Shown here: positions 9,020-19,100 of the stretch, piece after piece
Layout of the letters: each line of letters begins with the position of its first letter
How positions within the stretch are numbered: position 1 is the first letter of the stretch
The notes under the pieces: generated by a model
Databases searched by the model: none
Seen by the model: the letters and a program-made list of their open reading frames with translations, nothing else
Told to the model about the DNA's origin: nothing
Assembly (NCBI GenBank): GCA_030386875.1
Contig: JASJYW010000026.1
Location: 14,278,246 to 14,342,245, forward strand
DNA: 64,000 nucleotides
Direction: 5' to 3'
Source of the DNA: Morinoia aosen
Taxonomy: Eukaryota; Arthropoda; Malacostraca; Amphipoda; Talitridae
Translations under genes and position numbers: made by a program

Positions 9020-10860
9020 GTTTTTTGGTCCCATAAAATTTATTAATAGCCATGTTTATTCATGATTTTTTTTGCAAAAAACATGTTGTAGAAATATGGC
9101 ATGATATTTTTGGTCCCATAAAATTTATTATAAGCCATGTTTATTCATGATTTTTTGCAAAAAAACATGTAGAAATATGGCATGATATTTTTGGTCCCAT
9201 AAAATTTATTAACAGCCATGTTTATTCATGATTTTTTGCAAAAAACATGTAGAAATATGGCATGATATTTTTGGTCCCATAAAATTTATTAATAGCCATG
9301 TTAATTCATGATTTTTTGCAAAAAACATGTTGTAGAAATATGACATGATATTTTTGGTCCCATAAAATTTATTAATAGCTATGTTTATTCATGATTTTTT
9401 GCAAAAAACATGTTGTAGAAATATGGCATGATATTTTTGGTCCCATAAAATTTATTAATAGCCATGTTTATTCATGATTTCTTGCAAGAAAACATGTTGT
9501 AGATATATGGCATTATATTTATGGTCCCATAAAATTTGTTAATAGCCATGTTTATCCATGATTTTTTGCAAAAAACATGTTGTAGAAATATGGCATAATA
9601 TTTTTGGTCCCATAAAATTTATTAATAGCCATGTTTATTCATGATTTTTTGCCAAAAACATGTTGTAGAAATATGTCATGATATTTTTAGTCCCATAAAA
9701 TTTATTAATAGCCATGTTTATTCATGATTTTTTGCCAAAAAACATGTTGTAGAAATATGGCATGATATTTTTAGTCCCATAAAATTCATTGATAGCCATG
9801 TTTATTCATGATTTCTTCCAAAAAAACATGTGATAGATATATGGCATTATATTTTTGGTCCCATAAAATTTATTAATAGCCATGTTTATTCATGATTTTT
9901 TGCAAAAAACATGTTGTAGATATATGGCATGTTATTTTTGGTCCCATGAAATTTATTAATAGCTATGTTTATTCATGATTTTTTTGCAAAAAAAACATGT
10001 TGTAGAAATATGGCATGATATTTTTAGTCCCATAAAATTTATTGATAGCCATGTTTATTCATGATTTCTTGCAAAAAAACATGTTGTAGAAATATGGCAT
10101 GATATTTTTGGTCCAAGAAAATTTATTAAAAGCCATGTTTATTCATGATTTTTTACAAAAAAACATGTTGTAGAAATATGGCATGATATTTTTGGTCCAA
10201 GAAAATTTATTAATAGCCATGTTTATTCATGATTTCTTGCAAAAAAACATGTTGTAGAAATATGGCATGATATTTTTGGTCCCATAAAATTTATTAATAG
10301 CCATGTTTATTCATGATTTTTTGCAAAAAACATGTAGAAATATGGCATGATATTTTTGGTCCCATAAAATTTATTATTAGCCATGTTTATTCATGATTTC
10401 TTGCAAAAAACATGTTGAAGATATATGGCATTATATTTTTAGTCCCACAAAATTTATTAATAGCCATGTTTTCTATTCATGATTTTTTGCAAAATAAAAA
10501 CATTTGTAGAAAAATGGCATGATATTTTGGTCCCATAAAATTTAATAAGAGCCACGTTTTTTATTTATGATTTCTTGCAAAAAAACATGTTGTAGAAATA
10601 AGGCATGATATTTTTGGTCCTATAAAATTTATTAGTAGTCATGTTTTTTATTCATGATTTTTTGCAAAAAAACATGTTGTAGAAAAATGACATGGTATTT
10701 TGGTCCCATAAAATTTAATAAGAGCCGTGTTTTTATTCATGATTTATTGCAAAAAAATGTTGTAGAAAAATGGCATGATATTTTTGGTCCCATAAAATTC
10801 ATTAATAGCAATGTTTTTTATTCATTATTTTTTTGTACAAAAACATGTTTTTATTAAAAA
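9020..10860 (+). repeat. AT-rich tandem array, ~83-bp period, about 22 copies
   Basis: The segment GGTCCCATAAAATTTATT recurs at 9027, 9112, 9193, 9273, 9356 and onward at 80-85 bp spacing. Each unit also has ATAGCCATGTTTATTCATGA and an A-rich ACATGTTGTAGAAATATGGC segment. Length variation comes mainly from A/T runs and a 3-bp loss (ACATGTAG for ACATGTTGTAG). Each unit contains a short dyad, CATGATTTTTTGCAAAAAACATG-like, given here only as its two ends: TCATGATTTTTTG and CAAAAAACATG. The 67-residue frame at 10654-10857 is a by-product of the repeat. Confidence 0.92.
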
Positions 10861-11280
10861 AACTGCATGGTTCACCTCTCCCAACCTGCTTGTGTGATTA
10901 CTATTGCAAGCACATGAATGAAATTTATATGAAGGATAAGAACATATTTGAACTTTCTAATATTGTTTATATTTATTTGTTTTCAATTTGAATTTTTTTG
11001 AAATGAGGCATACAAAACCCAAAATTTTCAGTTCCAATGTTTTCAGAACTCGTGCCCTTTTTCTACAAATGATAAAAAAATTCAAATTGAGTGTTTTTGG
11101 ATGTAAAACGGCTTGCTGAATCTAACGGAGTGCTTGTTTTTAACAATAAAAAATTTAAAAGTTATACCATATTTTGAAGGAGAATTAGAAATTGGAAATA
11201 TTCATCTCATTTTCTTTGTTTATTGAATATAGCTCATTTGAAATACATTGAATGAGCATTTCCACTGGTTGGTTTTTGCA
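10861..11280. other. AT-rich intergenic or intronic DNA
   Basis: There is no supported gene. A 17-base stem, TCAATTTGAATTTTTTT near 10984 and its perfect reverse complement near 11073, encloses about 75 bases. The right end becomes pyrimidine-rich before the candidate splice acceptor at 11280-11281. Confidence 0.5.
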
Positions 11281-11281
11281 G

Positions 11282-11418
11282 AAGCTGCTTTGAGGTCACC
11301 AGCCCGCAAAACTGCACATGCATCGGAAGTAAACAAGATAATTGCACTGAATCTAACATATGCTGAAGATCGGATTGCCGGAAGAAAAAAATACTGTGAT
11401 AGAGGGGAAAATATTTGA
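11282..11418 (+). other. Candidate 3'-terminal coding exon (unidentified)
   Basis: A TGGTTGGTTTTTGCAG acceptor-like site ends at 11281. It is followed by a frame open for 45 codons, if the acceptor G is counted, ending in TGA at 11416-11418. The encoded peptide is charged, contains NLTYAEDRIAGRKKYC, and has a base composition clearly less AT-rich than its flanks. I do not recognise the protein. There is no matching upstream exon in the window. It could be the last exon of a host gene, a decayed gene piece or chance. Confidence 0.3.
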
Positions 11419-11542
11419 GTAGCCTGAGTGTAGCTAGCTAGTGTAGACGAAGCTAATTTTAAGGCTAATATTCTTTCGCACTGAATTATTTTAATTACTC
11501 AATGGGAAGGAATGAGTTGTAATGGGTAGCAAATTATTTTAG

Positions 11543-11880
11543 GAACTTTATTTCAAGTCATGAAGGTGTTTCAGTGAATTTTATTATCAGTCAAGGGAAA
11601 GCAACGGTTTAAATAGATTTCATATCAAAGGAAGTTATATTGAATAGAAACTTATTATATGAACTTAATCTCAAGTTGTGAAGTTTTTCCCTGAACTTTA
11701 GTTGTAGTCAACGGAAGCAACAGTTAAAATAGTTTTAATGATATCAAAGAAAGTTATATTGAATAGAGACGTATTATATGAACTTAATCTCAAGTTGTGA
11801 AGTTTTTCACTGAACTTTAGTTTTAGTCAGTTGGAAGCAGTGGTTTAAATAGATTTATAGAGATCAAAAGAAGCATGTGT
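11543..11880 (+). repeat. ~118-bp unit in three diverged tandem copies
   Basis: The block starting GAACTTAATCTCAAG recurs at 11543 (diverged), 11661 and 11780, with spacings of 118 and 119 bp. Copies two and three are close (AGTTATATTGAATAGA.AC.TATTATATGAAC), and copy one is older. The period is nearly that of the 119-bp satellite downstream, but I see no sequence similarity between them. Confidence 0.8.
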
Positions 11881-11922
11881 TTGTAAATATGTATGTGGTT
11901 ATACTAGGACTGTGGTAGAGCC

Positions 11923-12057
11923 ATGAATGAGCAACTTTATTGGCTCTGCCACCGTGAGACCTCCGCCCAAAAGGTCAGCGACCAACCATCAATGAGGACT
12001 CATGGCATTGGAAATAACAATTCCTTTGCCCAAGAAAATGGAGGAAATGCTCCTTAA
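11923..12057 (+). other. Small open reading frame, 44 codons, doubtful
   Basis: An ATG at 11923 opens a frame to TAA at 12055-12057. Composition is more balanced than in the flanks, and the product is Asn/Ser/Gln-rich near its end. The start overlaps a 12-bp imperfect stem (GTGGTAGAGCCA at 11912-11923 against TGGCTCTGCCAC at 11941-11952). No family recognised. It may be part of an exon of the same unit as the neighbouring candidates, or noise. Confidence 0.15.
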
Positions 12058-12149
12058 ATTTGTTGGGACTATTCTCAACGTATTTGTATTTCGATGTACA
12101 TAGTACATTTGTCAATCCATACTTTTCTGAAATATTTTTTGTCTTTCAG

Positions 12150-12266
12150 TTGATCCCCAGTCAATTCGCATATCTGGTCTCACGGACTCGGTGGCTGCCG
12201 GAATACAACATCGACTAAGTTCTTCAGAGTTTCATGTTCAGCCAGCATGCATTGATAGCATTTGAG
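12150..12266 (+). other. Candidate exon with strong splice sites (unidentified)
   Basis: A pyrimidine-rich tract with TTTTTTGTCTTTCAG ends at 12149, and GAG|GTAAGT starts a donor at 12267, bounding 117 bases of balanced composition. One frame, entered after two bases, is open for 37 codons (DPQSIRISGLTDSVAAGIQH at its start) and stops at TGA 12262-12264, two bases before the donor. A second frame is open for 22 codons. I do not recognise either product. A stop so near the donor fits a penultimate or UTR exon or a non-coding RNA. The splice signals are the main evidence. Confidence 0.35.
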
Positions 12267-12367
12267 GTAAGTTTGAATAATATGTTTGCAGTGTGCTAGT
12301 AATTAGCAGTGCAATTTAATTCTTGGCAAATAATTACAAAAATGTTACTTGCGCAATGACTTTCATG

Positions 12368-12440
12368 GAGCTTATAGCTTAACGGAAGAGCGTTCACTCT
12401 GAATGAGTGGAAGGTTGGGGTTCAAATCCCTGTGGGCTCT
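12368..12440 (+). tRNA. tRNA-like gene with intact Pol III boxes; anticodon uncertain (CTG or GAA)
   Basis: The 73 bases fold as a cloverleaf. The acceptor stem GAGCTTA/TGGGCTC pairs at all seven positions (two G-T). The D stem is GCTT/GAGC. The T arm is TGGGG-TTCAAAT-CCCTG. A box TAGCTTAACGG and B box GGTTCAAATCC are good, and TTTT follows one base after the acceptor stem. The anticodon arm can be drawn two ways. GTTCA-CTCTGAA-TGAGT gives CTG (Gln) with U33 and A37. TCACT-CTGAATG-AGTGG gives GAA (Phe) with a normal 5-base variable loop but T37. The locus is flanked by near-identical 14-mers (TAATTAGCAGTGCA at 12300, TAATTAGCAATGCA at 12474), so a tRNA-derived SINE or retroposed copy is also possible. 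Confidence 0.65.
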
Positions 12441-12487
12441 TTTCTATATCATACCGCAAGTGACCATTAATTGTAATTAGCAATGCA

Positions 12488-12825
12488 GTAGTTAATTAAT
12501 TTATATCAACTACTTACTGGCACAAAGCATTCTTCAATTTATTTCACTGAATTGATGTCATTAAAATAAAATGTTGCTTGATTGTTGTTGATTTTGAATG
12601 CATGTGTTGACATTTCATTGATGCTCTGTTATAATAATGCTTGCAAACAAATTTAATACCTACGGGTGTTCATATATGATTCTAGCTCCTCTGTGATAAC
12701 ATTAAAATATTTATTTCATTTGCTGGCGCAGTGAAAATTTTTTAAGACTATGTCCTGTGTCTGATACAATTGGAACCAATTTCATTTCAATTTTTGGGTA
12801 CCATTTTGGTCCCATTTTGAGAACC
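12488..12825. other. AT-rich non-coding DNA before the minisatellite
   Basis: I see no gene or clear repeat until about 12770, where GGTACCATTTTGGTCCC-like sequence leads into the minisatellite. Confidence 0.5.
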
Positions 12826-13036
12826 GATTCCGTCCCCAGTTTGGAGTGCCAATTCCGTCCCCAGTTTGGAGTGCCAATTCCGTCCCCAGTTTGGAGTGCC
12901 GATTCCGTCCCCAGTTTGGAGTGCCAATTCCGTCCCCAGTTTGGAGCGCCAATTCCGTCCCCAGTTTGGAGTGCCAATTCCGTCCCCAGGTTGGAGTGCC
13001 AATTCCGTCCCCAGTTTGGAGTGCCAATTCCGTCCC
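12826..13036 (+). repeat. 25-bp minisatellite, about 8.5 copies
   Basis: GGAGTGCCAATTCCGTCCCC plus AGTTT repeats with exact 25-bp spacing at 12843, 12868, 12893, 12918, 12943, 12968, 12993 and 13018, with a partial unit before. Units differ by single bases (GATTCC for AATTCC, GGAGCGCC, CCAGGTT). All six reading frames are open across it because the unit has no stop in any phase and 25 is not a multiple of 3, so the frames of 67-173 residues here are not evidence of coding. Degraded GTCCC-containing sequence continues to about 13160. Confidence 0.95.
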
Positions 13037-13166
13037 CATAAAAATTACCAATATTGTCCCGGTTTGTAAAATCCCAACATGGGTCCCAATTTTGGTGACT
13101 AAGACTGCCCCAATGCTGAGTGCCAGAAGTGGCACAACATTTTCCCAATAATTTTTGCTGCCTGGG

Positions 13167-16100
13167 TAGGCCGAATGCGGTGAAAATCACGTCGTTTGCT
13201 GTTTCCCGTGGCGACATAGGAGGAAAGTGCATATTTAGCCGTTTCCACGGTCGACAGAGCTAAAATGCGTGTTTTGGGCCATTCCTAGGCCGAATGCGGT
13301 GAAAATCACGTCGTTTGCTGTTTCCCGTGGCGACAAAGGCGGAAAGTGCATATTTAGCCGTTTCCACGGTCGACAGAGCTAAAAAGCGTGTTTTGGGCCA
13401 TTCCTAGGCCGAATGCGGTGAAAATCTTGTCGTTTGCTGTTTCCCGTGGCGACATAGGCGGAAAGTGCATATTTAGCCGTTTCCACGGTCGACAGAGCTA
13501 AAATGCGTGTTTTAGGCCATTCCTAGGCCGAATGCTATGAAAATCACGTCGTTTGCTGTTTCCCGTGGCGACATAGGCGGAAAGTGCATATTTAGCCGAT
13601 TCCACGGTCGACAGAGCTAAAATGCGTGTTTTGGGCCATTCCTAGGCCGAATGCGGTGAAAATCACGTCGTTTGCTGTTTCCCGTGGCGACATAGGCGGA
13701 AAGTGCATATTTAGCCGTTTCCACGGTCGAAAGAGCTAAAATGCGTGTTTTGGGCCATTCCTAGGCCGAATGCGGTGAAAATCATGTCGTTTGCTGTTTC
13801 CCGTGGCGACATAGGCGGAAAGTGCATATTTAGCCGTTTCCACGGTCGACAGAGCTAAAATGCGTGTTTTGGGCCATTCCTAAGGCCGAATGCGGTGAAA
13901 ATCATGTCGTTTGCTGTTTCCCGTGGCGACATAGGCGGAAAGTGCATATTTAGCCGTTTCCACGGTCGACAGAGCTAAAATGCGTGTTTTGGGCCATTCC
14001 TAGGCCGAATGCGTGAAAATCACGTCGTTTGCTGTTTCCCTTGGCGACATAGGCGGAAAGTGCATATTTAGCCGTTTCCACGGTCGACAGAGCTAAAATG
14101 CGTGTTTTGGGCCATTCCTAGGCCGAACGCGGTGAAAATCACGTCGTTTGCTGTTTCCCGTGGCGACATAGGCGGAAAGTGCATATTTAGCCGATTCCCA
14201 CGGTCGACAGGGCTAAAATGCGTGTTTTGGCCATTCTAGGCCGAATGCGGTGAAAATCACGTCGTTTTCTGTTTCCCGTGGCGACATAGGCGGAAAGTGC
14301 ATATTTAGCCGATTCCACGGTCGACAGAGCTAAAATGCGTGTTTTGGGCCATTCCTAGGCCGAATGCGGTGAAAATCACGTCGTTTGCTGTTTCCCGTGG
14401 CGACATAGGCGGAAAGTGCATATTTAGCCGTTTCCACGGTCGAAAGAGCTAAAATGCGTGTTTTGGGCCATTCTAGGCCGAATGCGGTGAAAATCATGTC
14501 GTTTGCTGTTTCCCGTGGCGACATAGGCGGAAAGTGCATATTTAGCCGTTTCCACGGTCGACAGAGCTAAAATGCGTGTTTTGGGCCATTCCTAGGCCGA
14601 ATGCGGTGAAAATCACGTCGTTTGCTGTTTCCCTTGGCGACATAGGCGGAAAGTGCATATTTAGCCGTTTCCACGGTCGACAGAGCTAAAATGCGTGTTT
14701 TGGGCCATTCCTAGGCCGAACGCGGTGAAAATCACGTCGTTTGCTGTTTCCCGTGGCGACATAGGCGGAAAGTGCATATTTAGCCGATTCCACGGTCGAC
14801 AGGGCTAAAATGCGTGTTTTGGCCATTCCTAGGCCGAATGCGGTGAAAATCACGTTGTTTACTGTTTCCCGTGGCGACATAGGCGGGAAGTGCATATTTA
14901 GCCGTTTCCACGGTCGACAGAGCTAAAATGCGTGTTTTGGGCCATTCCAAGGCCGAACGCGATGAAAATCACGTCGTTTGCTGTTTCCCGTGGCGACATA
15001 GGCGGAAAGTGCACATTTAGCCGATTCCACGGTCGACAGGGCTAAAATGCGTGTTTTTGGCCATTCCTAGGCCGAATGCGGTGAAAATCACGTCGTTTGC
15101 TGTTTCCCGTGGCGACATAGGCGGAAAGTGCATATTTAGCCGATTCCACGGTCGGACAGAGCTAAAATGCTTGTTTTGGGCCATTCCTAGGCCAAATGCG
15201 GTGAAAATCACGTCGTTTGCTGTTTCCCGTGGCGACATAGGCAGAAAGTGCATATATAGCGGTTTCCACGGTCGACAGAGCTAAAATGCGTGTTTTGGGC
15301 CATTCCTAGGCCGAATGCGGTGAAAATCACGTCGTTTGCTGTTTCCCGTGGCGACATAGGCGGAAAGTGCATATTTAGCCGATTCCACGGTCGACAGAGC
15401 TAAAATGCGTGTTTTGGGCCATTCCTAGGTCGAATGCGGTGAAAATCACGTCGTTTGCTGTTTCCCGTGGCGACATAGGCGGAAAGTGCATATTTAGCCG
15501 ATTCCACGGTCGACAAAGCTAAAATGCGTGTTTTGGGCCATTCCTAGGCCGAATGCGGTGAAAATCACGTCGTTTAATGTTTCCCGTGGCGACATAGGCG
15601 GAAAGTGCATATTTAGCCGATTCCACGGTCGACAGGGCTAAAATGCGTGTTTTGGGCCATTCCTAGGCCGAATGCGGTGAAAATCACGTCGTTTGCTGTT
15701 TCCCGTGGCGACATAGGCGGAAAGTGCATATTTAGCCGATTCCACGGTCGACAGGGCTAAAATGCGTGTTTTGGGCCATTCCTAGGCCGAATGCGGTGAA
15801 ATTCACGTCGTTTGCTGTTTCCCGTGGCGACATAGGGGGAAAGTGCATATATAGCCAATTCCACGGTCGACAGAGCTAAAATGCGTGTTATGGGCCATGC
15901 CTAGGCCGAATGCGGTGAAAATCACGTCGTTTGCTGTTTCCCGTGGCGACATAGGCGGAAAGTGCATATTTAGCCGATTCCACGGTCGACAGAGCTAAAA
16001 TGAGTGTTTTGGGCCATTCCTAGGCCGAATGCGGTGAAAACCACGTCGTTTGCTGTTTCCAGTGGCGACATAGGCGGAAAGTGCATATTTAGCCGTTTCC

Positions 16101-19100
16101 ACGGTCGACAGAGCTAAAATGCGTGTTTTGGGCCATTCCTAGGCCGAATGCGGTGAAAATCACGTCGTTTGCTGTTTTCCCGTGGCGACATAGGCGGAAA
16201 GTGCATATTTAGCCGTTTCCACGGTCGACCGAGCTAAAATGCGTGTTTTGGGCCGTTCCTAGGCCAAATGCGGTGAAAATCACGTCGTTTGCTGATTCCG
16301 TGGCGACATAGGCGGAAAGTGCATATTTAGCCGATTCCACGGTCGACAGAGCTAAAATGCTTGTTTTGGGCCATTCCTAGGCCGAATGCGGTGAAAATCA
16401 CGTCGTTTGCTGTTTCCCGTGGCGACATAGGCGGAAAGTGCATTTTTAGCCGTTTCCACGGTCGACAGAGCTAAAATGCGTGTTTTGGGCCATTCCTAGG
16501 CCGAATGCGGTGAAAATCACGTCGTTTGCTGTTTCCCGTGGCGACATAGGCGGAAAGTGCATATTTAGCCGATTCCACGGTCGACAGAGCTAAAATGCGT
16601 GTTTTGGGCCATTCCTAGGCCGAATGCGGTGAAAATCACGTCGTTTGCTGTTTCCCGTGGCGACATAGGCGGAAAGTGCATATTTAGCCGATTCCACGGT
16701 CGACAGAGCTAAAATGCGTGTTTTGGGCCATTCCTAGGCCGAATGCGGTGAAAATCACGTCGTTTGCTGTTTCCCGTGGCGAAATAGGCGGAAAGTGCAT
16801 ATTTAGCCGTTTCCACGGTCGACAGAGCTAAAATGCGTGTTTTGGGCCATTCCTAGGCCGAATGCGGTGAAAATCACGTCGTTTGCTGTTTCCCGTGGCG
16901 ACATAGGCGGAAAGTGCATATTTAGCCGTTTCCACGGTCGACAGAGCTAAAATGCGTGTTTGGGCCATTCCTAGGCCGAATGCGGTGAAAATCACGTCGT
17001 TTGCTGTTTCCCTTGGCGACATAGGCGGAAAGTGCATATATAGCCGTTTCCACGGTCGACGGAGCTAAAATGCGTGTTTTGGGCCATTCCTAGGCCGAAC
17101 GCGGTGAAAATCACGTCGTTCGCTGTTTCCCGTGGCGACATAGGCGGAAAGTGCATATTTAGCCGATTCCACGGTCAACAGGGCTAAAACGCGTGTTTTT
17201 GGCCATTCCTAGGCCGAATGCGGTGAAAATCACGTCGTTTGCTGTTTCCCGTGGCGACATAGGCGGAAAGTGCATATTTAGCCGATTCCACGGTCGACAC
17301 AGCTAAAATGCGTGTTTTGGGCCATTCCTAGGCCGAATGCGGTGAAAATCACGTCGTTTGCTGTTTCCCGTGGCGACATAGGCGGAAAGTGCATATTCAG
17401 CCGATTCCACGGTCGACAGAGCTAAAATGCGTGTTTTGGGCCATTCCTAGGCCGAATGCGGTGAAAATCACGTCGTTTGCTGTTTTCCGTGGCGACATAG
17501 GCGGAAAGTGCATATTTTGCCGATTCCACGGTCGACAGGGCTAAAATGCGTGTTTTGGGCCATTCCTAGGCCGAATGCGGTGAAAATCACGTCGTTTGCT
17601 GATTCCCGTGGCGACATAGGCGGAAAGTGCATGTTCAGCCGTTTCCACGGTCGACAGTGCTAAAATGCGTGTTTTGGGTCATTCCTAGGCCGAATGCGGG
17701 GAAAATCACGTCGTTTGCTGTTTCCCGTGGCGACATGGGCGGAAGGTGCATATTTAGCCGATTCCACGGTCGACAGGGCAAAAATGCGTGTTTTTGGCCA
17801 TTCCTAGGCCGAATGCGGTGAAGATCACGTCGTTTGCTGTTTCCCGTGGCGACATAGGCGGAAAGTGCATATTTAGCCGTTTCCACGGTCGACAGAGCTA
17901 AAATGCGTGTTTTGGGCCATTCCTAGGCCGAATGCGGTGAAAATCACGTCGTTTGCTGTTTCCCGTGGCGACATAGGCAGAAAGTGCATATTTAGCCGAT
18001 TCCACGGTCGACAGAGCTAAAATGCGTGTTTTGGGCCATTCCTAGGCCGAATGCGGTGAAAATCACGTCGTTTGCTGTTTCCCGTGGCGACATAGGCGGA
18101 AAGTGCATATTTAGCCGATTCCACGGTCGACAGAGCTAAAATGCGTGTTTTGGGCCATTCCTAGGCCGAATGCGGGGAAAATCACGTCGTTTGCTGTTTC
18201 CCGTGGCGACATAGCATAGGCGGAAAGTGCATATTTAGCCGTTTCCACGGTCGACAGAGCTAAAATGCGTGTTTTGGGCCATTCCTAGGCCGAATGCGGT
18301 GAAAATCACGTCGTTTATTGTTTTCCCGTGGCGACATAGGCGGAAAGTGCATATGTAGCCGATTCCACAGTCGACAGGGCTAAAATGCGTGTTTTTGGCC
18401 ATTCCTAGGCCGAATGCGGTGAAAATCACGTCGTTTGCTGTTTTCCGTGGCGACATAGGCGGAAAGTGCATATTTAGCCGTTTTCCACGGTCGACAGCAA
18501 TAAAATGCGTGTTTTGGGCCATTCCTAGGCCAAATGCGGCGAAAATCACGTCGTTTGCTGTTTCCCGTGGCGACATAGGCGGGAAAGTGCATATTTAGCC
18601 GATTCCACGGTCGACAGGGCTAAAATGCGTATTTTCGGCCATTCCTAGGCCGAATGCGGTGAAAATCACGTCGTTTGCTGTTTCCCGTGGCGACATAGGC
18701 GGTAAGTGCATATTTAGCCGTTTCCACGGTCGACAGAGCTAAAATGCGAGTTTTGGGCCATTCCTTGGCCGAATGCGGTGAAAATCACGTCGTTTGCTGT
18801 TTCCCGTGGCGACATAGGCGGAAAGTGCATATTTAGCCGTTCCCACGGTCGACAGGGCTAAAATGCGTGTTTTGGGCCATTCCTAGGCCGAATGCGGTGA
18901 AAATCACTTCGTTTGCTGTTTCCCGTGGCGACATAGGCGGAAAGTGCATATTTAGCCATTTCCACGGTCGACACAGCTAAAATGCGTGTTTTGGGCCATT
19001 CCTAGGCCGAATGCGGTGAAAATCACGTCGTTTGCTGTTTCCCGTGGCGACATAGGCGGAAAGTGCATATATAGCCGATTCCACGGTCGACAGAGCTAAA

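Noticed and set aside
11543..11880. Relationship between the ~118-bp triplicate and the 119-bp satellite
   Set aside because: Only the period is alike; I found no shared sequence blocks in either orientation.
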